A stretch of 64,000 bases of DNA from Rhyacichthys aspro (Eukaryota > Chordata > Actinopteri > Gobiiformes > Rhyacichthyidae). Shown in pieces: positions 1-15,100 of the stretch. Where the stretch lies: contig CM072163.1 of NCBI GenBank assembly GCA_036850595.1, forward strand, positions 20,189,550 to 20,253,549, read 5' to 3'. Positions within the stretch are counted from its first letter, which is position 1. Each line of letters begins with the position of its first letter. The notes beneath the pieces are model-generated. The model did not search any database and was not told the origin of the DNA. It saw only the letters and a program-made list of their open reading frames with translations. The position numbers and the translations under genes were made by a program.

Positions 1-132
1 TCGAGGATGTGATCCGTCCCGTCGGTATCGCCCCCCTCGATCTGCCCACAGACGACCAGATCACTCACACTGTGGCCGACATCGTCCTGGCAGTCAACGA
101 CGAGCACTACAGTGTCTTATACCTCGGAACAG
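1..132 (+). CDS. sema7a: sema7a exon: late sema-domain blade (partial at window start)
   Basis: Reading from base 3 gives EDVIRPVGIAPLDLPTDDQ and then ITHTVADIVLAVNDEHYSV, LYLGT, ending with one base of a split glutamate codon before the donor gtgtgt at 133. This is the conserved region of semaphorins in which the propeller closes (the LYLGT strand precedes the KVL strand in the next exon). The exon is open throughout and its 5' limit lies outside the window. Confidence 0.85.
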
Positions 133-3100
133 GTGTGTGTTTCATGTTTGTAAATCAAGGCGTTTTCTCTTCAACATCAACATGATGTGCTGACAATATT
201 CAGCCAGCCTTTCAATCTGTTTACATTTAGATTAACATTGCAGTGGGAACTTTTGGTCTCCTGAGTCACTGAAGTTGTCACTGCAGCATTTTGAGTTTTG
301 ATATCAGTATATTTTACATAAGATATGAGATTAGACTGTATCTATCCCTCTGATCACTCAGACATGCAGCAGGAACCTTCACAAAGCTTTCTTGCTTCAC
401 CTACACACTCATATAAAACATTAATTTACACCGTGTAGTGGCATGGTGGCAGGGTGGTTAGCACTCCTGCCTCACAACAAAAAGGTCCTGGGTTTGATCC
501 CTGAGCAGGGCCATTTTGTTTGGATTTTGTGTGTTCCCCCTAACACCAAAATCAAGCACAGTAGGTTCCATTTGAGGCCAGCACTCCCCCAGAAATGAGA
601 TTTGTGATCTCAGAGGGACTTTTGTGGTTAAATAAATCAATTTACCATTTACAGGATTCTAGAGGTTATGTCTTCACAGACTGTACCTGATTTTCTTCTA
701 GTTGGGAAATGGTTTAAAAAAATAATTTGTGAAAAACAGGCTTTATGATGCCATTTAGTGTTTATTATAATGGATTTTAATAGATGAGAACCTCTATTCA
801 GGAACGGAAGACCTTGGCCAATCAATGCTTGCACAAATCACATGATCAAAAAATTGGTCAACACCAGCTTGTCATATGACGTTCCAGGAAGGTTAATAGC
901 TGCTGATAAAGTGTATTTTCAGTGCTTAAAAAATATCTTTTAACACAGAGAAACAGCTCAAAAAAGAAAGGCATCCACAGAAAAAAAGGAGGCAACGTAA
1001 AATGCAGATAAATATTGTCAATAATGTTTAACGAGGTGGAGACAAATGCCGTTGTGACACTGAAGTCTCAGCTAAGCTAACACTAAACTCTAAACTTCAG
1101 TTTGGTGAAATGTATTGGTATTTTGAGGAGGTAAAAATAGTCTGGTTTTACTTTTTCAATAAAAGAAAAGCAGGAGAGGTCCCTTGGCTGCTTTTGGTGT
1201 TGAGGAGTCTGAGACAGGGACGCCAAAAAGAAAATCAAGGAGTGGAGTCTGGGCACATGCAAAGAGTGTTAGTTTTGGTTGATTATACAGGGGGTGATAT
1301 TTGGAGTTTTAAGATATAAGAAAGATGAGATTAATCATTAATATATTTTGTTTTTGTTTGTTTGTGTCTTTGTCCCCCACATTCACTCAGACCTATCTTA
1401 TCCCTGTCGCGGTCTGAAAAGTTTGGGAACCCCTGACCAAAACTGCCTTAAAGATATCAGAGAATTTTCATGGCACAGAAATGCACAGATTTTACAGAGG
1501 TCAGGAGTTCAGATGGAAATGCACAGCTTCAAATACACTTTCAGTTCAGGTAGATGCTCTTGACAAGATGCAGCTGACACATTGCTGACGTAACACGCCA
1601 CTCAAGTGTTTGGTGTGAAGCCGGGGTTAGAAGTTCAGTAGATACTCTGGCTTAGATAAATCCTTTTACTGTTACAGTTTGGATGTAGTATTGTAGTCAG
1701 TGTGTTGATCAAACACTGCCACTGTAAGTTGCATTTTTGAGGTGGCTCTAAGATTTGATCAGAGAGATTCTTGGTGATTTATCAGTGGCGTCTGATTGGA
1801 AATCTTAAATCTCACTTTTGGGCTGGCAGTTAATCTGGAGTCTAACTGGAAGGTTGGCAGTCTAGTCTATTGTTACACTGTCAATGGCACTGAACCCAAA
1901 CTTTCCCTCACTGTCTGTGACACTTGTGTTTGATTGTGAGTGCCTTTGAGATACAAATGGAGGAATGAAATGCTGGATGCATAGCACTTCGAGCTTCAAC
2001 AAGGCAGAAAAGCACTATGTAAGTGGAGCATTTAACATTATCTGCAAAGATGGAATCAACCCTCTTTAAGATAATACAGCCCAAAAGGATCTCTAAAGGA
2101 CATCACTTGGTACTGAAATGATTGTTGACTCATCACACTCCAGATAAATAGGCTGGCATGGCAACAAATAGTTGTACTTCCATTCATGTAGGTTTTGCAA
2201 CCATAGCAATGTTTATCTTGTCAGTTTTCACTTTATTAATCTCCAATCTGAAATTCATTCATTAGAACTCGTCAAATAAATTAAAAAGCTAATGAATTGA
2301 TATGGACTTCATCTTCCGTAGACTGCAGCTCACTGATCTACTCTCTATTGCTCCAAAGCCAAATGCACGGCATGATCCATGTTGTTCAGTATCCGTCCTG
2401 TTGTGTGTCTGTTGCTCCAGTGCGTCTAAGTCTCCAAAGTAGTATCTGATCTGATGAAGAGGGCATCAGGTGCTGGGTCTGTCATCTGGAAACAGATCCA
2501 GTGATGATGTCACAGGCAGTGTCTGGTATAGCTCTTGGTTGAAAATGACCCTCAATGACATTTGAAAACTCTGGAGGGATATAAAATGGTCTCAGTCCCA
2601 CTGCCAACAGTTCCACATCCTGACAACAGATCTTCTCTTTAACTGTATCCCCTGGAACGCACCATTAGTCGTAGAGATACAATCGAAGCTCTCCTTCCTG
2701 ACTTCTCCCACTTGAGTTATCTCTATCTGCTCTGATCAGTGTGGATCCATCATTTCACAGATGAGTCCAGAATGTTGTTGTTTAGGCAGGACACACTGAA
2801 TAGTACAAGGCTGCACTCACAACAGGCTTTTATTGCTTTTCACTAGAGCCTCTAGTTCAGTGTTGTTTGTCAAGGAGTTCACATTTCCCATTAAAATCCT
2901 TGGTGAAATCGGCTTGTACCTCCACTTATCTCTGTGCTGGGTCTAGAAGAGCAGCATCAGAGCAGCAGATTATCTATCATTCAATCAGCAGACAGCAGTG
3001 TTTAGTCCCACCTTTTTCGAAAAGCGGACCACACACACGAGAGTAGTACAGTACACTTTTTGGGGACATTTTGGACTCCTTTTTGTAATGGAAACTTACC

Positions 3101-6100
3101 CGTACTGATCTGACCTGTACTGCTCCTGCTACTGAAACAAGGCTATGCAGTTGATCAATTTCCATTCACTAAAATCATCTTGTTCACGCAGAATTTGTGA
3201 CTTTATGTGCCGTTAATTCAAATGTATTGCAGTCCTTATGATTTCTGTTGCCAAAACACACTTGCAGCTCATATTTTTTCCGAATTGTAAAAACTCTATA
3301 GGAAGCCATTGAATTCCAGTGGTGCATTCAGCAGGATATTAAATCTATAACACCACGTCAATGCACTGCAAAGAGCAACTACGCTGAAAACATTTGTATT
3401 CTTCACGATAATGCAAGAGACAGCTTGACATGAGGTCTTTTTTATAAAGTAAAATCCATTCAAATGTATCCTGGCCTTCACAACACACTTTGTGTTTGAT
3501 CAAAGCAGCAGTGCCGAAGTGCTGCTGTTGCCCATGGCATCTATCTCCTAAAATTGCTTTGTGCCTAGGGGAGATTGCTATGGCAACCATCACAAGTCAT
3601 ACACTCGTGTGTCTCGCCACTATGAAGTTCCACTGTAAGAGGAATGTCATCTTTAAGCAGAAATCTTGGATGCTGCTGTGAATGCTCATCATTAATCAAG
3701 CATTTCTGGGTTGGTTTTTAAAAATAGAATCAAGGGAGAAACTGGTGTTAAAAAGACGGGCGGATGGTTCCTGCTGTGGGCACTACTAAGTGTGTCAGTA
3801 ACTGGATGGAACACATGGGCTGCACGAACAGCCGCTGGTCTCTGAGGAGGCCTAAAAAGAAACTAGAACAGGACCTGAACTCAGACTCGGGACAGGCTGC
3901 TCTGGAAGGGATGTGTATTTAGCAGCTAACAGATTTTAGTTTTGACGTGGAAAAAACTAATTCAGGAAAAAAAAGACATGTTCTGATTGTCAATCATAGT
4001 CAAAAATTCAGAACATAAAATTGAAAAACAAAAACTGGACCATTAGATTTTATGCTACTAAACAAAATTGCAAAATAAAACATGAATGGATGTTCAGTAT
4101 TTGGATATTTACTATTGGATATTTACCATGAGCTTACAAATCCAAGAGTCTGGTATTAACTTTTACCTCAAAACAACAGCATTGAGTCAGCTGCTGAGAA
4201 ACTGCAAGAACTCACACATTGTTATGCAGTATTCTTTAGTTTCCATTTTTGTTTAGGTTCTGCTTTTGCTTTAAGTTTAAAAAAAGACTCAGACTCGCCC
4301 TAATGCTGCTTTTACCACTGTCATTATGACAATAGGGGGCATGCCTCCTGCAGACGGCATTTACCTAGTGATTATGCTGCTCTTCAGAGGCTCATTTTAC
4401 AGTTGAACTGGAGAAGTACAAAAATCAGACTGGAGTAGGGCGTATAGAGACATTTTGTTATAAATATAGAAATATTACAAATAGGAGAGACTTCAAACAC
4501 ATTGTTTAAGACATGATTTAAATCCCTTTAATGCTTATTATGAAACGTCATCTTCACAGGAGGCATTTGCTGTATAGAAGGGATAAAAATAGAGCCATAC
4601 AAAACATAAAACAACATAATCTGTTTGTCCAATCCATAATCTGATCATTTGAGGAATATTGTGTATTTATGAATGTCTGTCGGTATGCCAAATAAATGCT
4701 TGGAACACTGTGTTTTCTGGACTCTTTGTTGGATATAAAAACAAAAATCCAATGACTATGGACCTAGAGAGCAGGCTGTTCCCCTAATTTCTATATTTCC
4801 CTTCATTTCACTGATCAGTGATTGGCACTCGTAAATATTTCACAGCTGGGGACTTCAGAACCGACATGTACATGGCACAGACCGCACTGATCTTGTTCTG
4901 TAACGGTTCATGTCGTCTCGTTTTATTCATCTTCAGCCCCGCTTCACCTTAAGTCAAGGCACCAGTCATAAATATTCACATTCAGAGCTCATAAGTCTGC
5001 ATAATCAATGTCAAACCTGCGATTGTCCCTAGCAGAGAGTCTGTACAGTGGAGTGAACAGGGCAATAGCTCCTCCTGATGGATATTGGCATTACAGAGCA
5101 CAGCCCCATGAGTGGCCTGATAGAGGCTGCAATAAAAGTCAGGCTACACAGCTGAAGCTAGTGTTCATATCTGTCTGTGATATTATATTATAGTCTGGAT
5201 TGCCTCACTAGCTTTCAAAGGGTTGAATTTGCCATTCAAAATTCTATTTGTTTGGCTATTTCCAGACAGATGAAGCGTAAATACAGGCAGGATGACTTCT
5301 GCTCTTTTTTCCAATCGCTCTTTTCTTATTCAGGCAATTCCTCATTTTGGGTTAATCACAATCACTAGTCCTTGCCCGGGAGCAAATGCAGCAGCTGCAC
5401 GGCTTGTTGCCTGATGGTGTACTGCCACCTGATTGAATCTGACTCTAGAGTTGATCAGTAACATAATGAACTGACTCTAGTCTGCCCTCCTCTCTTCTCA
5501 ACCCATTTTTTTCTGTTCAATCCAGCCAGTTTCTATTTGGACTGAAAAAAACAACATTTGGTTATTGCTTTATTATGAAGGCCAATCACATGAGGATGCA
5601 AGAGGATCTCGATTTTCCCATTGGGTGGTTGTCTATGCTGCTGTAATCTGTAATTATAAAAGAACAATTCATTGGCTTCTACGGCAAATAATGTTATGCA
5701 GCACAACCGTAATTTCCTATTAATTCTACTAATCTGTCGTCATTATATGGATAGACTTCCTAAGTAACTGTTGCATTCAATGTTTTTACTTTGTTCGTGT
5801 ACTGTTTTGGCTTTTAGGAGTATTCACTGTTGCTACTTAATACTATTTCACCATTTTTACTTTTTGAACGGTGTACTTTAGACATGATGCTGCATGATAT
5901 TAGCTTCAAAGTGTGATATATGCTGCAGCTCCCATTGCTGCCGTTCACCATTCCTGGGGCAGTTACTGTTATTATTATTATAAGCATTATGGAAATTGAT
6001 CCTTGTATTCAGCCTATGCCCATTTTCTTCAGTTTTGGCCCTTTGAAAAGAAAACCTTACATTGTATGTGGGTTATGCTAATGTAATGCCATAGAACCTT

Positions 6101-9100
6101 TCATATCCCTGCTACTATTTGATGAATTGAGATTATACATTAGCAATTGAGAAGACTGGATGGTCTTTTTAAGGCATATTACAAAGGAGGGACGTCGCAT
6201 GAATGATGTGCTTGCTGACACAAACACACACAAACACACACCCTTAGAGACTGCTCGGTGTACAGCGGCCATGCCCAAGGACACCTTCGACAGTGACTCA
6301 TGAGCGCGGTGTGAGTATTAGTCATATGATTTACACTCATCTGATTTGCTCCACCCACAGAGCCACGCTTATTTATTCTCATCACATTCGTCTGGCAAAG
6401 CGACACATTTGCAGCCTTAAAAAAAAACCAAAAAAACCTCACTTTGAATTCTAAACCTCCGACCAGTCTAAAAAGAGGTGTCATGCAGCTTACGGCTCCT
6501 AATTATCGGCCCTTACCGCCAGTGAGTCTAATCTCAGCGGGGCTTCTCTCCAGACAGAAGGCTGCTGGATTTGACAAAGTGAATTTTTTTCTCACCTTTT
6601 ATCTCCACCCTGCGCACAATAGTGTCATCTACCTCAATATGTGTCATCTGTGAGAAGTAGCTATAATATCAGCCGCAGGTGCTCTCGAAAAAGTACCCTT
6701 TGTACTCACAGAATGCCCTCGCTGTGTTCCACGTTGAAGAGTGAGCTGTAGCAAGCCCCATTATAATCATCACTTATTATGCAAACAACAGTGTGCATCA
6801 TTACTGTTAGCTAAATGGACTGCACTCCACACCTGCCCTGTCTAACTATAGTTCATTCAGGGAGGTGTGAATGTTCAGTCAGACTCTGGTGTGGACCAAA
6901 CAAGTAAACTCTGGTTCTGCCTAAAAACATAGGTCTGTGGGTTGTATTGTAACCATGGTTCTCTGAGTGAAGATGACTGTTTGATTTTAGTTTACGTTCT
7001 CTCCACTTAGAAAACTTGCTTCAAAGTGAATGAGGGGTGGAAGTAACAAAAATGAATTGATAAAAGTGGATGTGGTCAAAGTGTGTGTGATTTGGTAAAC
7101 TGATGGTGATGGTGAAACTTTATTTAAACTGAGTTAGCGACAACAGTAATCCTTATTTTTACTTTTGTCCACAGTAATTGTTCTACTTCCGCTTGAACAA
7201 ACTGACCCTAAAAACAGTGTGAAGCTCACTTACATTGAGACCAGTTCCGGAGCACATCATCTTAAATTATTTAATTGGATTAGGAATTAAATAAATAAGC
7301 AGCTGCAGTGTTTTGTTGTATTTTTTGAGTTTTTTTTCTCTAAAGTGAAGTACAAAAAGTGTATGGACACTTACGTTCTGGGGTTTTCACCAGTAGATCC
7401 AGTTTTATCAGTTCACATGGTTTTTTTTTCAGTTTACATAATATTTAATTTGTTAGTTTATGGTACTTTTTTAATTGAACCCTGGTGTGTTTTGAACGAC
7501 TTAACCAAAGCGCTGATCACCCACAGTATAAAAATATGAATCAAATGAAAAATACAAATTCTGAAGATTTCAAACTAATCAACAAACAATAGATACAAGT
7601 AGATTTAGCCAACATTACTCTTCTGAAATTACTACATCACTAATTATTTATGAAAGTGTATGATGTGATAATATATGGCTATTTCAGGCCGAAAGAAAAT
7701 TTTAAGAGTGAGGTTTCTTCTTGTACGTATTCTGCATTTTCTTTCTTCTGTAATTATCGATGAGTGAAGGGTGTCTCTGCGTTATTCAGTCAATTTGGTT
7801 CGTTTGACAGAACACAACGTTAAAATGAACCAGACCAACGCAAAGTGCAGAAATTCGGCAACATTACTCCCTAATCAAACTGAGTCTATTGTACAATTAG
7901 TCGCGAAAACAACCGTATTAAACCTAAACCAAAAGGTGTTAGAATACTGTACAAACCTGCAGAGGAACAAGGAAAATATTTAGGACCGTATGGCACGTAT
8001 TTAGAAGCATTTTCGCTGAACAAAAGATCTGGTAACATTTAGATAAACCCTCTGCTGGGACTAAAAGAGTAGTAATTACTTCAGTGCAAGAAAATCCTCA
8101 GTGGGGAAAAAATACAAATTTAATTGAAAAACAAAAAAGGTGTCTTAAATTATCCTTGAGCTTGAGTAGAAGGAGAGATTTGTTCTGGTTCTTCTGCATT
8201 TTAAAAGTTCTGTTCCTAGTTAATGCAATTTAGACAGAGAACGTGATTTTTATTTTTTATTCTTAAAGCATAAGCCGTACCAAAATGAATTGTTTGCATA
8301 CTGTTGCTGAATCCTAGCGTTGATTGGGTTTATTCAAAAAAAAGTACAAAAACATTTAGCATTCTTTCTTACTGGAATGTGATTACGGGTCACAGAAAAC
8401 GAGAAAAGCTTCATTCATTTAAAGTTTTATCTTTCCCTTAGTGTTCTACTTTCCGAGTGAGCATTCTCTGTCTCCGAAGGTTGAAGTGTTTATCTCAACC
8501 TTTTAGTGTCTCCCTCACAGCAGAGGAGAGACCAAAGTGCCATCAGTGCCATCTTATCAGCAGCAGTTGGCATCTTACGACTCCTGCTTCATGAGATAGA
8601 AGCACCGCCCTCATTGTGTGTATTTCATCAAGAACAAAACCTGAGACGTGAAAGAATATGTCGCTAAAAACTCATGCATTGCTATCGTCAGGCTTTAAAC
8701 ACAGGTAACTTAGTGGCGTTGTACTCATTTTGTAATAGTTTGCTTCATATTTGTGCGTAGGGTTTCAAGTAGCAAATAACTGACCTTTTATATATGACTT
8801 TTAACAAGGTTTATGTAACAACTGATGGCCCCCAAGTCCACATTTTATTGAAGAAATGCAGATTTTATTAATATTCCATATTTTTACATTATATTTAGGA
8901 ACATTTTATTACATCAAACCTCTTCTTAGCTGATTTTTTTCACTGTCGTCTGGAGTGGACTCTGGACCTTAATAATCTGCTTTTTCAACAGGGCTGTGAG
9001 AATGGAGCCTTTTAGAAACATGTTAAAAGTATTTAAAATTATGTCATTTCACAAACATTTTCATACTGTAAATTTTAAAACACATTTCTTTTAGTTTTTT

Positions 9101-12100
9101 TCCCCCCTAATCCTTTTTGTCTTTTTGTTTACTACTATGGGTCCTCTAATCAGGATTTTTTAGTTAGTTGAAAGCTTTATTAGCAGATAATAATTTTGCT
9201 TTAAGTCAGTTAGCCTTCACCTTTACTTTAAAGGTTAAAAAAAAAAAAAAAACAACTTTCCTGGACTTTACATAACCACGAAAAAAAAATCGCTGACTTT
9301 GTCACTTGCTATAGACCCTTTCAGTGTTTGCAAACAACAGCTGCGTGTGCATCTTGGTGCCATCAGTTAAACCGACTGCAGTACCTTTAAAATGGATGAA
9401 TTAGCATTAGCCACAATAAAAATTGCAAATTGGGTGAAATGAAGATGGTTTTGGCAAATGTCCCCAACAGGCCACATGTGTTTCTTGTCAGTGCCTCAGA
9501 GAGAACATCACTGGTTTGATATTTATGTGTAGGTGTAGCTGCTAATTATACCAGCACAGTAGGGTAACCAATTAAGTAATTAGCTTAGGTTACAGTTTTT
9601 AGTGGCGTCACATGTGGAAGCGTCTACTGAAGCTTGTGCATTTCTTTTTTTCTCTGACTGTTGGTGTCATATGTGGTCTGTTACACCGAGTGACGCTCAT
9701 CGTTGTGACTTGAATCCAAATGTACGAGATGGTTCATAGTGGGGGTTTTTTTTTGGTGGATTTCCTTGTGTCAAATGTTGCAAACAGTGAGTTAACTATG
9801 TGGCTTAGATGCCTCAAAAAACCCTAGAACCTGAGGCTATTTTTGCTGAGAACGAACAGTGAAAGTCTCTTCTGATCGGCAGTTTTAGCTGATTGTCAAA
9901 CACACTATTTTGTAACAATGATCGGCCGGTCGTGATTAAAGTTTTTACCACAGTATACTTCTCACGCAGCAACTTCACAGCTCTTGACAGTTTGGTACAG
10001 CTATGTTAAAATCAGTGCTTCTCCACAGCTGAGTGCCTCCAGCAGCCCCCACAGTAATCTCCTGCCACTGTCTGCCGTGTACCAGGCACATTTTTCCTCC
10101 TCAGACACAAACACTTCATACATCTTGTTCAGCGAGTAAAGCTTGACGAGGAAGGTTACATTAATTTCACCTCGGAGCCAAGTGTTTTTGTTTCAGCACA
10201 TAGCACATTTGGTGTTGAGATGATACTCGAGGTACTCCAAAGTACAAAAGCTCTCCCAACTTTTTAGACTTACTTATATCTGGGGAAAAAAGAACAGTTG
10301 ACACGGCTGATGGACTTTGCAGATGTCGATGTATGGCATAACACTGGAAATGAGGCAGTTTAAGGTTTGTTTCATTTTACTTTTGAGTTAGTTGCAGCAG
10401 TGCACTTTTGAGAGTCCCTTATTAGAAGTAATTTGGCACCAATATGTCTTTGCTGTCTAAATGGTCAGGTGTAGTATATTGTACATGGTGTCAGGAGATC
10501 TTAACGCCATAAAAGTAACAAAAAACAAAAAATACCTTGAAAATGCAAAACATTAAAAATGATTCAGTTGCATAAATCAGTACAGAGCATTTCACACAGT
10601 ATTTATGTCAGTTCCCTGCCAGTTTGCAAAAGCAGAAGCATGTCACAAAGGTAACAGGACCACCGTTCTCTATTAATTGGACAGTCATATGTTTTGCAGC
10701 TGCCAATAGCTCTGGAAGTCTTTTGTTGATGTTTGATGAAATGTTTTATGCCTGGGAGTGTAGCAGTGTAAAAGGGGGTCTATGGGATTCTCAGATTTAT
10801 TTTGACGTGTGGCTGCTTTTGAAGCTTCTCTTCCTTTATAAAACCCCAGAACTGACGATTTTATTTGAACAAGAACTTCAATGTGGCCTGTGTTTGAACC
10901 ACAATATGGGCCATCTATCAAGTGTGTATACTGTGGAAATATCCTCTCTGGAGCACACATTTAAGTACTACAGTTTTTAGAAATCATTTTCACTGGCCAC
11001 ATTGACAGTGGTATCAGCAGCAGTATAGAGGGTGTGTCTTTTTCAATGCAAACCAAAATGGACAAACCAGGGTTCAAACTCAGGACTTTCAGGCTCCCTC
11101 CTTGTCAAGGATATAAAAACATGACTTTTTATCTTGTTTTGAAATGTTATTCAAACAAAATGTAGTCATGTAATAAATGTGTTTGGGGAAATTATTATTT
11201 TTTTGCTCCTATCAGTCTCTGGTTGCCTGGATTGATGACAAAAGCAGTAGGACACAACGGAAATACATCCACTGATCGGCTGTCATTTTTTAAAATTCAA
11301 AACTATTCAAAATGCATGTTATACTACTTTATATACTATTTTGTTTAACCTGTGCAGCAGCTGGATTCTGCTGAGATTTGTGAGTCCACAAACTCACAAA
11401 TATCCATCTTAGCATAGTGTCTGCTTGGTTTGGACCAATGACGTTTGATTGGTCCAAACCCAGCAGTGCCTTGACAGGTATGGCTGTATTTATACATAAA
11501 CGTAACATTACCCTGATTGGATAAAACTGCGGTCACCTTTGCAAACTCTTAGAAAGTCCTCCCAGATGGTACTGTACAGGTTTCTATTTTGTTTGATTCA
11601 CACATGAAGTGACACTTACCCTTTAGTCCATAAACAACCTTATTTAGTGCGATACTATGCAACTTCCCTCGAAGACAAATCTTTATTATCTCTGTTTACC
11701 TTTTTAAAATTGTGAGTATCACTTTTTTTCATTTATCCGCTTTTTTTTCTACCGCTTTCTACCGTGGGGCATGAGTAGGGAACACTCACAGACCACCACT
11801 CACATTCAATCATTGTGGACAATTTCCATTCTCAAATTCCCCTAAATTGTACATGCATCTCTTTGGACAGTGAGAGGAAGCCCAAGCTGTGTTTAAATTG
11901 TGCCTTAAATTTGCCTTGATGGGACAGGTTCTGGTAAGATATGTGTTACATAGTTACATAATGAAATATCTGAAGGAGCCAAGAAACTATCCAATTGAAA
12001 TTCAGGCTATTGTTTTAATGTTGTACAGACTCTTTAAAGACATCCCTGATTCTGTTTTTTGCACAATTCTCAGCTGTGTTTACAAAAGTATCACAAAAAG

Positions 12101-15100
12101 CTAAAAGTAATCAGTAAAGGGCTGGTGAAAGTGGTGAACCCGTGTGACATGACAGCTGTGGACTGTTGTAAATACACTAATAACAGGTAGCGCCAAAGCA
12201 TTTCCATTCCTTCAGTGAGCTCCTGACAGATTGAACGGTGGAAGAAGTAAAGCCGCTCCAACCCTTTCAATCATAAACACGGTTCAACAGAAAGCCCCCA
12301 CAGCCTCATGGAAAAAATGTCAGGCCGTTCACTTGTTTCCAGATGAGAATATTTCTGTGGCTTAAAGGTTAGCAAGGTGCAGCGGTGTTTGCTGGGGAAA
12401 AGAATGAGCTGCATGGGCAATCCGAATTTCATCAGAAGGTGTTTGGTTTGAAAATGGCACTGTGCATTTATTTTTACAATCACCAACCAATACATATTAC
12501 AGTATTTTTGTCTCGGGGATGTTATGTTATAGTAAAGCATTTTCTAAACATTCATCTCTGAACAGTCGGTGTGGCAGTTTAGTGTTTCTCGTTGTTTTAG
12601 ATAAATGTCATTCTTTTGTGTCATATTTTTAAAGAAATCAGCACAAATTTTGAAGAATGAGTACAATTTTCTACAAATCTGTACATAAACTCACTTGTGC
12701 AGGTGTCACTGAACAAAACCTAAATCTGATTCTCACAATAAAGTGTAAAGTTTTGATCTTTAACCATTGTTGCACCATTTTAGACACAAAATGATTCATT
12801 CAGTTTTCAAAAGAATAGATTTCTGTACGTACTCACACCAGCTGGAAATGGAAAGTATAGAAACATAAGGCATTGGAGCAGTTGCTTTTCACACAGTTTT
12901 TCACAGTTACATTGTAACTTTGGTTCTATGAATGAAGAGACTGTCTTGAGTGGAGAGATTTTTAAATGATTTTACCAAGCTTTTTATATTGCTTCTAAGC
13001 TGAGATGTGGTTCGGTGATACTGATAAACATCACTTGTGACTCCAACTATGTAAATGTGTCTGAACATTTTCCCCACTGAGGCTCAAACTGTGAAAAAAC
13101 AACTTTATATTTTGACTCTGGCTTTTGAAACATAAATTAAATGTTTTGGGTAAAAAGCTAGCTTTTGCAAATGGTATGGCAAATGTTTTGATGAATACAC
13201 TTCTAGTTTAGAGAAATGAAAAAAACCCACACTAATAAACACAGTTTTTTTCCTCAGAAATAAGACCAACCAGCTCTTTTGTTCTTCTTGTAGCAGACCC
13301 ATTAGCTAAGTATATATAGCACTATACATAGTGCACTATATTTAGTGTAGTAGTGGTGTTCTAATGTCTAGTGACCTAAATGCATTTCACTCAAAGTTTC
13401 CCACAACGCATCAGTAAAAGCAGTGAGCAGTGATGGTCACCTGACGGTCAAAATAGACCATAATGCTTTAACAGTCGTTGGAGAGCAGCCGACCATGACA
13501 TGTTTAACTGAACTCAACAGCTTTGAATGAAACAAGTTAGAGGCACGACTTTAGTTGTAAATTATTATTAATAAACCGTTACTGTGTAAATTCACTAATG
13601 TTACAGTACAGAGTTCAGCTGTACGCCAGAGTCACGTGACTATCAACGAGAGAAAACACGCTGTAGTGTCTGAAACCGTTCATTAGGTGAGTGCACTACA
13701 TAGTCCTCTATATAATGCAGCACTATTTAGTGGTTGAGGGGTTAGGGACTAGGGAATGGATTTGATACACAGCCTTAATATCCAAACAATTATTCCAGAA
13801 TTCCAGTGATGAATGCTATGGTCATTTGTTTTTTGGACATTTAAACTACAAACAATTACAAGCTGTTTCTTTGTTCTTATACCAATAAAATTAGCATTAG
13901 GCATTGTCAGTTTCTATTTTCAAAGACATAAGCTAAGAAACTTTTTTCAGTAAAACAGCAAAAGTATTAAGTATTGTTATATAACTATCTTTTACATTTA
14001 CGTCATATACAGACATTTCACATATACTGCCCAGTTTGTTAAAAAAAAAAATACCTGTGCTTTCCCATGTTGAATGAACATGTGGCACCAAGCTTTGGCT
14101 CTCCAACACTAAATATAAGAGTTTATGGTCAGCTTTAACACTATAAGGTGCCTAATCCAGATCATACCACTTATTGGCCAGCTCCCCAACCACACACTTT
14201 AAACAAATTTGCCGAAATTAGCCTTCATAACAAGGCACTAATGATAAACTTTCTTAAAAAGGGCACATTTACATATCATGAGTCAATATTCAACAAACAT
14301 ATTGTTTCCTATTATGGTATTGCTGTATTTTTGCACATTTACTGTAGGCTCTTAACTGTGTGCTAGCATTACGGAGATACTTTATGGATATGTTGTTTAG
14401 TCAGCAGTCCTTCTCAGGATAAAGATAAAAACATGCGGTGCAGTGTCACCCTTCCCCATGGGCATTGTCAGGCTGCCATCTTTGTGCTGATGCATTGTTT
14501 TGATAAAAGCGCTGAAAATAGCAGAGAGAAAACAACGGTTAAGAATAGAAATATTGTCTGACATTTGAGAAGTGCATAAAGAGTGCACAGGAGACTGATG
14601 GCAAGCAGCGAATGGTGAATTATAAAGTGAAGAGCAGTATGGACATGTGACAAGATCATGTTGTTTGTAGATGCTTAAAACAAAACAAAGGGAAAAAATT
14701 AGAGTTGTTGTTATTTATAGGTTATTATGCTGTTATTTTACTGGTCCGGCCCAGTTCAGATCAAATCAGACTGTATGTGGCCCCTGAACTAAAATGAGTT
14801 TGACACCTCTGCTATAGCTTCTATTACTGTTTGCCCTGACTCACCAGTCACTACTTAGAGCTGCACTACAGTTGGATATATTGTGTAATTATGTTTCAGA
14901 CACGACACAACTTTTTTTCGATATGGATCACATAACACTAGCAGATATGGACTTTGGCTGGAATTTAATGAAAATAAATACTGTGTCTCATTGTGAATGG
15001 ACTCTCTGTCTTTGTATGTGCCACATTCATTTAAATAAAAAAAGCATAACCATTTGACTGTATCTCTCTCTTCAAGATCATCATATATTGTTTAAACACA

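Noticed and set aside
430..545. Possible tRNA gene
   Set aside because: It has A- and B-box-like motifs but no cloverleaf that I could pair; it fits a tRNA-derived SINE.
2320..3170. Possible LINE or gene fragment in the large intron
   Set aside because: Somewhat higher complexity than its neighbours, but neither strand gave a readable protein motif or recognisable repeat ends.
10624..10980. 118-residue open frame in the large sema7a intron
   Set aside because: No recognisable motif, no flanking splice sites, and AT-rich codon use like the surrounding intron.
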